Positions 1 through 9,034 of a DNA stretch of 64,000 nt are shown here, piece after piece. The notes under the pieces are model-generated. The model did not search any database and was not told the DNA's origin. It saw nothing but the letters and a program-made list of their open reading frames with translations. Source of the stretch: Terracoccus luteus (GTDB lineage Bacteria > Actinomycetota > Actinomycetes > Actinomycetales > Dermatophilaceae); contig NZ_RBXT01000001.1 in assembly GCF_003635045.1 (NCBI RefSeq), forward strand, positions 930,001 through 994,000, given 5' to 3'. Positions within the stretch are counted from its first letter, which is position 1; every line of letters begins with the position of its first letter. The translations under genes were made by a program, and so were the position numbers.

Positions 1-1
1 G

Positions 2-1258
2 CAGTCGGAGCGGCTCGAGACCTACCGCCCCTACGTCGAGCGGCTGCTCGCCGACGGCCACGCCTACCACTGCTGGTGCTCGACCGAGCGGCTCGCGCAG
101 ATGCGCGAGGTGCAGCAGAAGACCAAGCAGCCGACGGGCTACGACCGGCTCTGCCACGGCAAGACCCGTGAGGAGCGCGCGCAGCTGCCCGGGTTCAGCG
201 AGACCCCGGTCGTGCGCATGCTCGTGCCCGACGACGTCCCGCTCGTCTTCGACGACGTCATCCGCGGCAGCGTCTCGGCGCCGCGGCCCGACGACCAGGT
301 CATCCTCAAGGCCGACGGGTTCCCGACGTACCACCTCGCCGTCGTCGTCGACGACCACGAGATGGGCATCACCCACGTCGTGCGCGGCGAGGAGTGGATC
401 AGCTCGACCCCCAAGCACCTGCTGCTCTACCGGTGGCTCGGGCTCGAGGCGCCGCGCTTCGCCCACATGCCGCTGCTGCGCAACACCGACAAGTCGAAGA
501 TCAGCAAGCGCAAGAACCCGGCCGCCCGCCTCACGTGGTTCCGCGAGCAGGGCTACCTGCCCGAGGCGCTCGTCAACTTCCTCGCCCTGCTGGCCTACCC
601 GCCGCAGCAGGACGCCGAGGGCGTCGACGTCGAGGTGTTCACCTTCGAGGAGTTCAGCCGCACCTTCGACTGGGCCAAGGTCAACCCCATCGGCCCGATC
701 TTCGACCTCAAGAAGCTCGAGTGGCTCAACGGCGTGCACATCCGGGCCCTCGACGTAGGTGACTTCGCGGGCCGGCTGCTGCCCTACCTCGTCGCCGACG
801 GCATCCTCGGCGACACCCAGTCGCTCGGCGAGCTCGCCCGGCTGCGCTCGGTCGCCGAGCTCATCCAGACCCGCATGGCCCTGCTCACGGAGGCCCCCGC
901 CCTCGTGCGCCCGTTCTTCGTCGCCGACGACCAGCTCGTCATCGACGACGACGCGCGCGCCCAGCTCAAGCCGGATGCCGGTGACGTCCTCGACGCCGCC
1001 CTGCGCGCCCTCGGCGACGTCGACGACCACGGCACGGGCGTCCTCGGCAGCGGTGGTGACTGGAACGCCGCCACGATCGAGGCGGCGCTGCGCGAGGCCG
1101 TCGTCGAGGGCCTCGGCATCAAGCCGCGCTTCGCCTTCGGCCCGCTGCGGACCGCGGTGTCGGGCGCCCGCATCTCGCCGCCGTTGTTCGAGAGCATGGA
1201 GATCCTCGGCAAGACGTCGACGCTGAACCGCCTTCGCGCACTGAAGGACTCGCTCTGA
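2..1258 (+). CDS. gltX: glutamate--tRNA ligase (5' truncated by window edge)
   Basis: Class I aminoacyl-tRNA synthetase that charges tRNA-Glu and, in most actinobacteria, also mischarges tRNA-Gln for repair by GatCAB. The visible 418 codons open in frame at base 2; the N-terminal part with the HIGH motif (about 80-90 residues by comparison with the usual family length near 500) lies outside the window. The second catalytic motif of the KMSKS class is visible as KISKRK, just before the helical anticodon-binding region. The C-terminus is complete and ends in TGA. Two tRNA genes that are its expected substrates, tRNA-Gln and tRNA-Glu, lie 1.6-1.8 kb downstream. Confidence 0.97.
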   Translation, partial: QSERLETYRPYVERLLADGHAYHCWCSTERLAQMREVQQKTKQPTGYDRLCHGKTREERAQLPGFSETPVVRMLVPDDVPLVFDDVIRGSVSAPRPDDQVILKADGFPTYHLAVVVDDHEMGITHVVRGEEWISSTPKHLLLYRWLGLEAPRFAHMPLLRNTDKSKISKRKNPAARLTWFREQGYLPEALVNFLALLAYPPQQDAEGVDVEVFTFEEFSRTFDWAKVNPIGPIFDLKKLEWLNGVHIRALDVGDFAGRLLPYLVADGILGDTQSLGELARLRSVAELIQTRMALLTEAPALVRPFFVADDQLVIDDDARAQLKPDAGDVLDAALRALGDVDDHGTGVLGSGGDWNAATIEAALREAVVEGLGIKPRFAFGPLRTAVSGARISPPLFESMEILGKTSTLNRLRALKDSL

Positions 1259-1278
1259 CCGCGTCGCCGAGCCCAGCG

Positions 1279-1926
1279 GTGGCCGCGCGTGCGAGCGCGT
1301 GGCCGCTGCACGGCATCCGCCTCGTCGGTGACGTGGTGCAGCTGCGCGTCATGACCGAGGCCGACCTCGACGAGGTCGTCGGCGCGCTGCCCGACGACGT
1401 CGAGCTCAACCCGAGCGCGACGCCGTACGCCGGTCTCGACGAGCGGGGCAACCGCGGCGCCGCCGTGGCGCAGGCCTACTGGCGCGCTCTCGGCACGTGG
1501 TCGCCCGACGACTGGGCCCTGCCCTTCCTGGCCCACCACGACGACGCCCTCGTCGGCGTCCAGTGGCTCGAGGGCCCCGACTACCGGGTCGAGCGAACCG
1601 TCGACTCCTCGTCGTGGCTGGTGAGCGAGGCGCGGGGCCGGGGCCTCGGCACGGCGATGCGCGCCGCGGTGCTGACGCTGGCCTTCGGCCCGCTCGCGGC
1701 CGTGGCCGCGGTCAGCTCGGCGGTGGCCGACAACGCGGCCTCCCTGGGGGTCTCGCGGCGCCTCGGCTACCGCGACACGCACACGTCGGTGCTGCCGCAC
1801 TCGGGCGCCCCGCTGCAGCACGTGCGACTGACCCGTGACGCCTGGCTCGCCTCGGGGCAGGCCGGACGCACACGCGTCGAGGGCGTGGATGCCGCCCTCC
1901 CGCTCTTCGGGCGGAGCGCCCCGTGA
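1279..1926 (+). CDS. GNAT family N-acetyltransferase
   Basis: 215-residue protein with a GNAT fold. The acetyl-CoA loop is visible as SEARGRGLGTAMRAAV (Q/RxxGxG/A type), followed by a segment like the family's C-terminal half in which a side-chain Asn and SRRLGYRDT close the domain. It resembles RimJ-like acetyltransferases, but the substrate cannot be read from sequence. The GTG start lies 20 nt after gltX, and the stop overlaps the next gene's GTG (GTGA), so it is probably cotranscribed with gltX and translationally coupled to the HAD gene. Confidence 0.85.
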   Translation: MAARASAWPLHGIRLVGDVVQLRVMTEADLDEVVGALPDDVELNPSATPYAGLDERGNRGAAVAQAYWRALGTWSPDDWALPFLAHHDDALVGVQWLEGPDYRVERTVDSSSWLVSEARGRGLGTAMRAAVLTLAFGPLAAVAAVSSAVADNAASLGVSRRLGYRDTHTSVLPHSGAPLQHVRLTRDAWLASGQAGRTRVEGVDAALPLFGRSAP

Positions 1927-2744
1927 GCGCGACGCCTCCCGCGCCGACCTCCGGCCCCGCGGGCGGCGACCTCGTCGTCGAGCTCACCGGCGTGCGGGGG
2001 CTGCTGCTCGACGTCGACGACACCATCGTCGACACCCGTGCGGCCATGGTGGCGGCGGGCAGCGTGGCCCTCGGGGTGCTGTGGCCCGAGCGGCCGGAGC
2101 AGCACCGCGCCATGGCCCAGCACTACTACGACGACCCGCAGCGCTGGTTCCGCCGGTACGCCTCGGGCGAAGTCGCCTTCGACGCCATGCGCACGGGGCG
2201 CATCGAGGAGGTGGCCGCCGCCTTCGGGGCCGCCGTGCCGGAGGCTGCGCTCCAGCGGTATGCGGTGGCCTACGACCCCGCCTTCCGCGCCGCGCAGCGC
2301 CTCTTCGACGACGTCCCCGAGCTGCTCATGGCCGCCCGTCGTGCGGGGCTGCCCGTGGGTCTGCTGACGAACTCGGCGCTGGCCCCGACGACCCTCAAGC
2401 TCGAGGCGCTCGACCTCGTCGACGCCTTCGACGCCGTCGTGACGACCGACACCCTTGGCTTCGGCAAGCCCGACCCCCGCGTCTACCGGGAGGCATGCCG
2501 GCTGCTCGGCGTGGCCCCCGAGCACGTGGTGTGCATCGGGGACAGCCTCGAGTGGGACGTGCTCGGTGCGCGGTCGGCGGGGCTGCGGGCGGTCTGGCTC
2601 GACCGGCCGGCCCCGGCCGGGGGAGCGGCCGGGGGAGCGGCCGACGTGGCGAGGGATGCGGACGCCGCGGCCGCGGGCGTGGTGTCGGTGCACGACCTCG
2701 ACGCCGTCACCGACGTGCTGACCCGCGTCGATTTGGGCCTCTGA
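1923..2744 (+). CDS. HAD-superfamily hydrolase
   Basis: 273-residue haloacid-dehalogenase-type phosphatase. The nucleophile motif DVDDT is at residues 30-34 (first Asp nucleophile, second general acid), motif II is the LLTNS segment, and motif IV is IGDSLEWDVLGARSAG, placing it among subfamily I phosphatases with a helical cap after motif I. Its substrate is unknown. It starts with GTG overlapping the stop of the preceding acetyltransferase by 4 nt. The N-terminal 20 residues before the fold are Ala/Pro/Gly-rich. It ends just before the promoter of tRNA-Gln. Confidence 0.85.
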   Translation: MSATPPAPTSGPAGGDLVVELTGVRGLLLDVDDTIVDTRAAMVAAGSVALGVLWPERPEQHRAMAQHYYDDPQRWFRRYASGEVAFDAMRTGRIEEVAAAFGAAVPEAALQRYAVAYDPAFRAAQRLFDDVPELLMAARRAGLPVGLLTNSALAPTTLKLEALDLVDAFDAVVTTDTLGFGKPDPRVYREACRLLGVAPEHVVCIGDSLEWDVLGARSAGLRAVWLDRPAPAGGAAGGAADVARDADAAAAGVVSVHDLDAVTDVLTRVDLGL

Positions 2745-2761
2745 CCGGCGACCGGTAGTAT
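2733..2761 (+). promoter_or_regulatory. promoter of tRNA-Gln
   Basis: TTGGGC at 2733-2738, a 17-nt spacer and TAGTAT at 2756-2761 make a good primary-sigma-type promoter. It would start transcription about 48 nt ahead of the tRNA. The -35 hexamer overlaps the end of the HAD gene. The same TTGGGC-N17 arrangement is seen before yceD. Confidence 0.6.
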
Positions 2762-2815
2762 TTCCCCTCGGTTCACACCGCACCCGGCCTCGGCCGAATG
2801 AGGGGTGAATTGCAT

Positions 2816-2887
2816 TGGGGTATGGTGTAATTGGCAACACTACGGTTTCTGGTTCCGTCATTCTAGGTTCGAGTCCTGGTACCCCAG
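2816..2887 (+). tRNA. tRNA-Gln (anticodon CTG)
   Basis: The acceptor arm TGGGGTA (2816-2822) pairs perfectly with TACCCCA (2880-2886), followed by discriminator G. The D arm, the anticodon loop TTCTGGT with anticodon CTG, and the T arm containing GGTTCGAGTCC are all recognisable. The CCA end is not encoded. It sits close to gltX, whose enzyme probably charges it indirectly with Glu. Confidence 0.95.
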
Positions 2888-2912
2888 CTCTGGTCCGGCC
2901 CTGCCGGTCCGA

Positions 2913-2942
2913 TTCGGAGAATGACCACCTGACCGGTAGAGT
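2913..2942 (+). promoter_or_regulatory. promoter of tRNA-Glu
   Basis: TTCGGA at 2913-2918, an 18-nt spacer and TAGAGT at 2937-2942 lie between the two tRNA genes. This suggests that tRNA-Glu has its own promoter in addition to any readthrough from tRNA-Gln. The -35 and spacing match those seen before rpsP. Confidence 0.5.
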
Positions 2943-2976
2943 TCTCCACTGTGCCGGGCTCGCCCGGCTCGCGCGT

Positions 2977-3052
2977 GGCCCCGTTGTGTAGCGGCCTAGC
3001 ACGCCGCCCTCTCAAGGCGGTAGCGCGGGTTCGAATCCCGTCGGGGCTACCA
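2977..3052 (+). tRNA. tRNA-Glu (anticodon CTC), CCA encoded
   Basis: Acceptor strand GGCCCCG (2977-2983) pairs with CGGGGCT (3042-3048), including one G.T at the end. The anticodon loop CTCTCAA carries CTC, and the T loop is TTCGAAT. Unlike the neighbouring tRNA-Gln, the 3' CCA (3050-3052) is encoded after discriminator A3049. A perfect terminator hairpin follows within 5 nt. Confidence 0.96.
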
Positions 3053-3056
3053 CGCG

Positions 3057-3095
3057 TCAAGGCCCGGATCCACGAGATCCGGGCCTTGACCTCTT
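3057..3095 (+). terminator. intrinsic terminator after tRNA-Glu
   Basis: A perfect 14-bp stem (3057-3070 with 3076-3089) with loop CACGA is followed by a pyrimidine-rich CCTCTTT tract. It ends the tRNA transcript. Confidence 0.85.
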
Positions 3096-3191
3096 TCCGC
3101 GCCCTGTCCGGCACGGGCGGCGCCCGGCCGGCCTCCTTGCCGTCGCACGTCGGCGCTGTCCACGATGGGGGTCTTCCAGGAGAGGCCGACC

Positions 3192-3701
3192 ATGCCCACG
3201 CACCGCAGCACGACCCACGACCACGACGGCGACCTCGCCGTCTTCCTCATCGGCCTGCGCGTCGCGAAGCCGTGGCGTCCGGACCTCTGGGTCCCGACGC
3301 TCAGGGCCATGCCGCCGATGCTGGCCGAGCTGCACGAGGCGAAGGCCGCAGCCGAGCGGGGTGAGGGCGAGGACCTCGGCTTCCTCGGTCACCGCACGCT
3401 CGTCGGGGCCGGCGGGCCGACCGTGCTGCAGTACTGGCGCAGCACCGAGCACATCTACGCCTACGCCCACGACGAGGGGCGCCACCACCGGCCGGCGTGG
3501 CTCGACTTCTACCGGCGGGTCGCGGGGGATGCCGGGGCGGTGGGCATCTGGCACGAGACCTACGCCGTCCCCGCGGGAGGCGCCGAGACCCTCTACGTCG
3601 ACATGCCCCCGACCGGGCTGGGGGCGGCCGTCGGCGTGCGTGGGTCCTCGGGGCGGCGGCACGCCCGGCTCGCCGACCGGGGGAGCGCCCCGCGGCCCTG
3701 A
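3192..3701 (+). CDS. DUF4188 domain protein
   Basis: 169-residue protein. The VFLIGLRVAKPWRPDLWVP opening, the AMPPMLAEL segment and the later QYWRSTEHIYAYA block are the hallmarks of DUF4188, a family of small haem-binding-like or monooxygenase-like proteins related to phenylacetaldoxime dehydratase. The activity here is unknown. Start choice: ATG 3192 is preceded by AGGAGAGG with good spacing, whereas an upstream in-frame ATG at 3165 has no ribosome site. It stands alone, between the tRNA terminator and a strong bidirectional terminator. Confidence 0.85.
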   Translation: MPTHRSTTHDHDGDLAVFLIGLRVAKPWRPDLWVPTLRAMPPMLAELHEAKAAAERGEGEDLGFLGHRTLVGAGGPTVLQYWRSTEHIYAYAHDEGRHHRPAWLDFYRRVAGDAGAVGIWHETYAVPAGGAETLYVDMPPTGLGAAVGVRGSSGRRHARLADRGSAPRP

Positions 3702-3765
3702 CCGGACCTCCCACTGGCCTGTCACCGGCCTCTCACCGCTTCTCCGACCGGGGCCGCCCGAGACG

Positions 3766-3803
3766 CCGACGGCCGGCCTCCCGTGAGGGAGGCCGGCCGT
3801 CGG
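3766..3803. terminator. bidirectional terminator between convergent genes
   Basis: A perfect 17-bp stem (3766-3782 with 3787-3803) with loop GTGA lies between the DUF4188 gene and the convergent DUF3072 gene, so it can serve both. The rest of 3702-3853 shows nothing else. Confidence 0.85.
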
Positions 3804-3853
3804 TCGTCGTCGGACCGCTCCGGCGCGGGCGCCGGAACGGTGGACGGGGTGGG

Positions 3854-4204
3854 TCAGCTGGCGCCGCGGCCCGTCTGCTCCTGCAGGCGGTCGATGTGCT
3901 CCGACGCCTGCGCCTTGGTGAGATCGGCGGGCAGGGTCTCGCCGGCCTGGCGGGCCAGGGTGTCGAGGTAGCTGCGCTGGGCGCCGGTCATCGGCTCGTC
4001 ACCGGTCACCCAGTCGTCGGGGTCCTTGACCGTGTCGCTGCCGGTCGGGGCGCCGAGGACCTCGGCGTTCGACTGGCCGGTCTCCTTCGTGGGGTCCGAC
4101 CCGGCATCCGGGCTCGTGGTGTCGCCGGTGGCGGCGGTGTCGGCGTCCGTCGAGGACGGTCCGGTGGCGTACTCGTCGTTCGAAGATGTGTTCGACTGGC
4201 TCAT
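3854..4204 (-). CDS. DUF3072 domain protein
   Basis: 116-residue soluble protein. The first 60 residues are a disordered Ser/Thr/Asp/Ala-rich leader. The last 55 residues contain the DUF3072 signature DPDDWVTGDEPMTGAQRSYL and a following amphipathic helix with LTKAQASEHIDRLQ. This domain is common in actinobacteria and proteobacteria and has no known function. The ATG at 4204 is preferred over the GTG at 4213; neither has a clear ribosome-binding site. Confidence 0.8.
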   Translation of the reverse strand: MSQSNTSSNDEYATGPSSTDADTAATGDTTSPDAGSDPTKETGQSNAEVLGAPTGSDTVKDPDDWVTGDEPMTGAQRSYLDTLARQAGETLPADLTKAQASEHIDRLQEQTGRGAS

Positions 4205-4288
4205 GCGCGGCACGTACCCGTTGCCGACCCGGCGTAACCGCGGCGGTGACCACTCGACGGGGGCCAGGCGCCCTGTCGAGGGGTGGCG

Positions 4289-5296
4289 TCAGGCGAGCTC
4301 GCGCAGGCCGGGGAGGACGTCCGCCGAGAACTGCTCGAGGAAGCGCGCCTGGTCGTGGCCCGGGGCGTGCACGACGAGGTGGTCGAAGCCGAGGTCGACG
4401 TACTCCTTGATGCGCGCCACGGCCTCCTCCGGGTCGCTCGAGACGATCCAGCGCGAGGCGATCTGCTCGTCGCTCAGCTCGTCGGCGAGGCGCTCCATCT
4501 CGACCGGGTCGTGCACGCCGTGCTTCTGCTCGGCCGTCAGCGACAGCGGCGCCCAGAAGCGGCAGTTGTGGACCGCCTGGTCGTGGTCGCGGTCGTAGCT
4601 CAGCTTGATCTCGATCATGCGGTCGATGTCGTCGCGGGTGCGCTCGGCCTTGGCCAGGCCCTCGTCGACGGCGGGCAGCAGCTTGTCCTCGTAGAGCTCG
4701 CGGCCCTTGCCCGACGTGCAGATGAAGCCGTCGCCCGCGCGACCGGCGTAGCGGGCCACGAGCGGGCCCCCGGCGGCGACGTACACGGGCACAGGGGTGT
4801 CGGGGCGGTCGTAGACGGTCGCGTCGTGGGTGCGGTAGTACTCGCCCTCGAAGGTCACGCGCTCCTGCGTCCACAGCTCGCGCATGAGAGTCACGGCCTC
4901 GCGCAGCCGCGCGAAGCGCTCCTTGAACTCCGGCCAGGGCGAGCCCGCCGCGCCGACCGCGACCTCGTTGAGCGCCTCGCCGGTGCCGATGCCGAGCACG
5001 ATCCGCCCGGGGTGCAGGGCGCCCAGCGTGCCGAAGGCCTGAGCGACGACCGCCGGGTTGTAGCGGAAGGTCGGGGTCATCACCGACGTGCCGAGCACGA
5101 GGCGCTCGGTGCGCTCACCGGCGGCGGCCAGCCACGACATGGCGAAGGGGGCGTGCCCCTCGCGGTGGCGCCAGGGCTGGAAGTGGTCGGAGATGAAGGC
5201 GGAGTCGAGCCCGGCCGCCTCGGCCCGGACGGCGAGGTCGACGAGCTCCCTCGGGCCGAACTGCTCCGCTGACGCCTTCCAACCAACCTTGAGCAT
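4289..5296 (-). CDS. fgd: F420-dependent glucose-6-phosphate dehydrogenase
   Basis: 335-residue luciferase-like TIM-barrel enzyme that oxidises glucose-6-phosphate to 6-phosphogluconolactone while reducing cofactor F420. It can be followed nearly end to end against the mycobacterial Fgd1 family: [28 protein letters not shown] (with the catalytic His), [23 protein letters not shown], and the C-terminal [14 protein letters not shown]. Length matches Fgd1 (about 336). Start ATG 5296 has GGAGGG 5-6 nt upstream; the GTG four codons earlier is less likely. cofC, an F420 biosynthesis gene, occurs 6 kb away, which supports a working F420 system. Confidence 0.95.
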   Translation of the reverse strand: MLKVGWKASAEQFGPRELVDLAVRAEAAGLDSAFISDHFQPWRHREGHAPFAMSWLAAAGERTERLVLGTSVMTPTFRYNPAVVAQAFGTLGALHPGRIVLGIGTGEALNEVAVGAAGSPWPEFKERFARLREAVTLMRELWTQERVTFEGEYYRTHDATVYDRPDTPVPVYVAAGGPLVARYAGRAGDGFICTSGKGRELYEDKLLPAVDEGLAKAERTRDDIDRMIEIKLSYDRDHDQAVHNCRFWAPLSLTAEQKHGVHDPVEMERLADELSDEQIASRWIVSSDPEEAVARIKEYVDLGFDHLVVHAPGHDQARFLEQFSADVLPGLRELA

Positions 5297-5364
5297 CGTG
5301 CCCTCCACGTCGTCGCGTACCTCGGTGCGACGAGCCTACGACGCGGGTGGACGACGCCCGACGG

Positions 5365-6483
5365 TCACCAGTGGATGACGACCTTGTCGCCGACCCGCGA
5401 GTCCTCGTAGAGGCGGACGACGCCGGCCTTGTCACGCACGTTGACGCAGCCGTGCGAGGCGCCGGAGTAGCCGAGCCGGGCGAAGTTCGACGAGTAGTGC
5501 ACGGCCTGGCCGCCCGAGAAGAACATCGAGTACGGCATCGGCGTGTGGTACAGGTTGCTGATGACGTCGACCTTCTTCTTGTAGACCGAGAAGGTGCCCT
5601 CGCGGGTGGGCAGCTCGTCGCTCCCGAAGCGCACGTCGAAGCGGTACTGCGCCACGCCGTCGACGACCCACGTCAGGCTGCGGTCGGTCTTGCTGATGCA
5701 CATGACGCGACCGGTGAGGCAGCGGCTGTCGACGTCGTAGGCGATGCCGCTGGGCTTCGGCTTCGGTGCGGACGCCGTGCGGGTCGGGGCGGGCGTGGCG
5801 CTCGGCCGGGCCGTCGACGTGGGAGTCGCCGTCGCCTTCGTCGTGGTGGGCGTCGACGTCGCGGTCTCGGCGGGCTCGGCCGTCTCGGTCGGCGTCGGGT
5901 CGACGTTGGCGAGCTCGTCGGCGCTGGGCTTGCGGCTCATCGAGAGGATGCGCTCGTAGGTGCGCTCGTCGGCCGAGCCGGTGACGTCGAACCCGCGCTT
6001 GGCCTGGAAGCCCTTGACGGCGGCGCTCGTGCGCGGGCCGTACTGGTCGGTGACGTCGCCGGAGAACCAGCCCAGCTGCTTGAGGCGCGCCTGCATCGAG
6101 CGCACGCGCGGCCCGTTGTCACCGACCTGCAGGACGACGACGGGGGCGGGGGACGAGCTCGTCGGTGCCGTGCGCGTCATGCGAGTCGTAGTGGCGGATG
6201 CCGTCGCGACCGGTTTTGCGGGCACGGTGGCCACGGCGGGGGCCGCGGTCCGCGTCGGCAGCGGGGCCTGCGACGTCGAGGAGGGTGACGCCTCGGTCGT
6301 CGCCGGCGTCCCGTCGGCCGGCGTCGACGAGGTCTGCGCGGTGGGGCCCGCGGTGAGGTCGCTCTGCGCGGGACCGCAGGCGGCGAGGCCCGCACCGAGC
6401 GCGACGGTGCCGACGGCGGCGAGCAGTCGGGTGGCGGGCAGGCGCACGACCCGTGTCCGGGTGTCCTGGTGCTGGGCGTGCAT
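5365..6483 (-). CDS. L,D-transpeptidase lipoprotein with peptidoglycan-binding domain
   Basis: 372-residue exported enzyme predicted to form 3-3 peptidoglycan cross-links. The N-terminus has Arg residues, a hydrophobic stretch and a lipobox LAAC with Cys36, so it should be membrane-anchored. A Ser/Thr/Pro/Ala-rich linker leads to a PG-binding-1 domain (LQVGDNGPRVRSMQARLKQL ... GFQAKRGFDVTG). After a second Thr/Pro linker comes a YkuD domain with the catalytic SHGCVNVRD motif (Cys346). Start ATG 6483 is preceded by GAGGGG. The linkers are compositionally biased and probably span the wall. It is transcribed toward fgd. Confidence 0.93.
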   Translation of the reverse strand: MHAQHQDTRTRVVRLPATRLLAAVGTVALGAGLAACGPAQSDLTAGPTAQTSSTPADGTPATTEASPSSTSQAPLPTRTAAPAVATVPAKPVATASATTTRMTRTAPTSSSPAPVVVLQVGDNGPRVRSMQARLKQLGWFSGDVTDQYGPRTSAAVKGFQAKRGFDVTGSADERTYERILSMSRKPSADELANVDPTPTETAEPAETATSTPTTTKATATPTSTARPSATPAPTRTASAPKPKPSGIAYDVDSRCLTGRVMCISKTDRSLTWVVDGVAQYRFDVRFGSDELPTREGTFSVYKKKVDVISNLYHTPMPYSMFFSGGQAVHYSSNFARLGYSGASHGCVNVRDKAGVVRLYEDSRVGDKVVIHW

Positions 6484-6607
6484 CGTTGTCCCCTCGTCGT
6501 CGGTGCGGTGACCACAGTGACGGCTGACGGGCCCTGTGGGTTGACCCGCACCGCCGACCCGGGCAATCGTGACCGATCCGTTGCGATCGGGCCACTCCGG
6601 ACGTCCG

Positions 6608-7360
6608 TCAGGCGTTGTGGGTCTGCGCCTGCTGCTGCTGGGTCGCGTGGTGGCGGCGCAGCACCTCGGTGAGCTTGTTGGCGCCGGCGACGACCGTCGC
6701 CGCGTGCAGCCGGCCGGGCTGGCGCGACAGGCGCTCGATCGGACCCGAGATGGAGACGGCGGCCACGACCCGCCCCGAGGGGCCGCGCACGGGGGCCGAC
6801 ACCGAGGCGACGCCGGCCTCGCGCTCGGCGACGCTCTGCGCCCAGCCTCGGCGGCGCACGCCCGACAGGGCGGTCGCGGTGAAGGCCGCACCCTGCAGGC
6901 CGCGGTGGAGGCGGTCCGGCTCCTCCCACGCGAGCAGCACCTGGGCCGCCGACCCGGCGAGCATCGACAGGGTCGCGCCGACGGGGATCGAGTCGCGCAG
7001 GCCGACGGGGCGCTCGGCGGCGGCGACGCAGATGCGCTGGTCGCCCTGGCGTCGGAACAGCTGCGCGCTCTCGTTCGTGTGGTCGCGCAGGGCGCCGAGG
7101 ACGGGCCCCGCCGCCGCGAGCAGCCGGTCCTCGCCGGCGGCCGAGGCGAGCTCACCGAGGCGCGGCCCGAGCACGAAGCGACCCTGCATGTCCCGCGAGA
7201 CGAGCCGGTGGTGCTCGAGGGCGACGGCGAGCCGGTGGGCCGTCGGCCGGGCCAGCCCGGTGGCGCCGACGAGCTGGGCGAGGGTGGCCGGCCCCGCCTC
7301 GAGGGCCCCCAGAACGGTGGCGGCCTTGTCGAGAACTCCGACCCCGGAAGAGTTGTCCAT
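6608..7360 (-). CDS. ndgR: IclR-family regulator NdgR/LtbR-like
   Basis: 250-residue IclR regulator: an N-terminal winged helix-turn-helix (residues about 8-70, [20 protein letters not shown]) followed by the IclR effector domain with [17 protein letters not shown] and SISGP. Its position, divergent from leuCD, is the classical location of NdgR (Streptomyces) and LtbR (Corynebacterium), which control leucine biosynthesis. Start ATG 7360 lies 6 nt from a CAATAT hexamer, so the transcript may be leaderless. A perfect inverted repeat immediately upstream could be its own operator. The C-terminal tail is Gln/His-rich. Confidence 0.9.
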   Translation of the reverse strand: MDNSSGVGVLDKAATVLGALEAGPATLAQLVGATGLARPTAHRLAVALEHHRLVSRDMQGRFVLGPRLGELASAAGEDRLLAAAGPVLGALRDHTNESAQLFRRQGDQRICVAAAERPVGLRDSIPVGATLSMLAGSAAQVLLAWEEPDRLHRGLQGAAFTATALSGVRRRGWAQSVAEREAGVASVSAPVRGPSGRVVAAVSISGPIERLSRQPGRLHAATVVAGANKLTEVLRRHHATQQQQAQTHNA

Positions 7361-7366
7361 GCACTG

Positions 7367-7392
7367 ATATTGCCGTCTCAGGCACTGAGACG
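7367..7392. promoter_or_regulatory. ndgR promoter and putative NdgR operator
   Basis: On the minus strand CAATAT (7372-7367) lies 6 nt from the ndgR start. Just upstream is a perfect 7-bp inverted repeat, CGTCTCA (7374-7380) and TGAGACG (7386-7392) with spacer GGCAC. CACTGA is repeated nearby at 7362 and 7383. Role as an IclR-type operator for ndgR and leuC is inference from position and symmetry. Confidence 0.5.
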
Positions 7393-7603
7393 TCAAACAC
7401 TGGTGGCCGTGACGGGTCCACGCTGTGGGGCAGCGAGCCCATCCGGGGCGGCCGTCGAGCGTCGCGAGGACGGTCACGACGGGGTGCGACCACCGCCCGT
7501 GACGAGGACGTCACGGGCGTCGGCGACCGGCGTCCCGGCATCCGGCGGTGTCACCGTCGCCACCGCGGAGGGCTCTCGAGACACCGACCGTTGGAGGGAT
7601 TGC

Positions 7604-9031
7604 ATGTCAGGGACGCTGGCCGAGAAGGTCTGGGACGCGCACGTGGTGCGCCGAGCCGAGGGCGAGCCGGACCTGCTCTACATCGACCTGCACCTGCTGC
7701 ACGAGGTGACGAGCCCGCAGGCGTTCGACGGGCTGCGCCTCGCCGGCCGCGGCGTGCGTCGCCCCGACCTCACCCTCGCGACCGAGGACCACAACGTCCC
7801 GACGACCCCGGGCCCGATCACCGACCCGGTGTCGAAGATCCAGGTCGACACCCTGCGCCGCAACTGCGAGGAGTTCGGGGTCCGGCTCTACCCGATGGGG
7901 GACGCCGACCAGGGCATCGTCCACGTCGTCGGCCCGCAGCTCGGGCTGACGCAGCCCGGCATGACCGTCGTCTGCGGTGACAGCCACACCTCGACCCACG
8001 GCGCGTTCGGCGCGCTCGCGTTCGGGATCGGCACGTCCGAGGTGGAGCACGTGCTCGCCACGCAGACCCTGCCGCTGCGCCCGTTCCGCACCCTCGCCGT
8101 CAACGTGCACGGTCGCCTCTCGCCGGGCGTGACGGCCAAGGACATCGTCCTCGCCGTCATCGCGCGCATCGGCACCGGCGGCGGTCAGGGCTACGTCATC
8201 GAGTACCGCGGCGAGGCCATCGAGGCCCTGTCGATGGAGGCCCGGATGACCGTGTGCAACATGTCGATCGAGGCCGGTGCCCGCGCGGGCATGATCGCCC
8301 CCGACCAGACCACCTTCGACTACCTGCAGGGTCGCCCGCACGCCCCGACGGGCGCCGACTGGGATGCCGCCGTGGCCGAGTGGAGCGCGCTGCGCACCGA
8401 CGACGACGCCGAGTTCGACGCCGAGGTCGACCTCGACGCGAGCGAGCTGACCCCGTTCGTCACGTGGGGCACGAACCCCGGTCAGGGGCTGCCGCTCGGC
8501 GACTCCGTGCCGGACCCCGAGAGCTTCGCCGACGAGAGCGACCGCGTCGCGGCCGAGAACGCCCTGCGCTACATGGACCTCACGCCCGGCACGCCGCTGC
8601 GCGACATCCGGGTCGACACCGTCTTCGTCGGCTCGTGCACGAACGGCCGCATCGAGGACCTCCGTGCGGCGGCCGACGTCGTGCGCGGCCACCGGGTCGC
8701 CGACGGCGTGCGGATGCTCGTCGTGCCCGGCTCGGCCAAGGTCCGCCTGCAGGCCGAGGCGGAGGGGCTCGACCGGGTCTTCACCGAGGCCGGGGCCGAG
8801 TGGCGCCTGCCCGGCTGCTCGATGTGCCTGGGCATGAACCCCGACACGCTCGCGCCGGGTGAGCGCAGCGCGTCGACGTCCAACCGCAACTTCGAGGGAC
8901 GGCAGGGCAAGGGCGGGCGGACCCACCTCGTGAGCCCGCTCGTGGCCGCGGCGACGGCGGTGCGCGGCACGCTGTCGAGCCCGGCCGACCTCGAGGGTGC
9001 CCTCGTGTCCGCGACGAGCCGGGAGGCCTGA
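7604..9031 (+). CDS. leuC: 3-isopropylmalate dehydratase large subunit
   Basis: 475-residue aconitase-family subunit that isomerises 2- to 3-isopropylmalate in leucine synthesis, working with LeuD. Visible features include [21 protein letters not shown], the active-site loop around [31 protein letters not shown], and the Fe-S cysteines in [12 protein letters not shown] and [12 protein letters not shown]. Start ATG 7604 is preceded by GGAGGG. The 240-nt gap to ndgR holds the shared regulatory region. LeuD starts 3 nt after its stop, so the two form one operon. Confidence 0.98.
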   Translation: MSGTLAEKVWDAHVVRRAEGEPDLLYIDLHLLHEVTSPQAFDGLRLAGRGVRRPDLTLATEDHNVPTTPGPITDPVSKIQVDTLRRNCEEFGVRLYPMGDADQGIVHVVGPQLGLTQPGMTVVCGDSHTSTHGAFGALAFGIGTSEVEHVLATQTLPLRPFRTLAVNVHGRLSPGVTAKDIVLAVIARIGTGGGQGYVIEYRGEAIEALSMEARMTVCNMSIEAGARAGMIAPDQTTFDYLQGRPHAPTGADWDAAVAEWSALRTDDDAEFDAEVDLDASELTPFVTWGTNPGQGLPLGDSVPDPESFADESDRVAAENALRYMDLTPGTPLRDIRVDTVFVGSCTNGRIEDLRAAADVVRGHRVADGVRMLVVPGSAKVRLQAEAEGLDRVFTEAGAEWRLPGCSMCLGMNPDTLAPGERSASTSNRNFEGRQGKGGRTHLVSPLVAAATAVRGTLSSPADLEGALVSATSREA

Positions 9032-9034
9032 GCC

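Noticed and set aside
2816-3052. tRNA genes as an integration site for a mobile element
   Set aside because: No integrase, no direct repeat of a tRNA 3' end and no foreign-looking genes adjacent.
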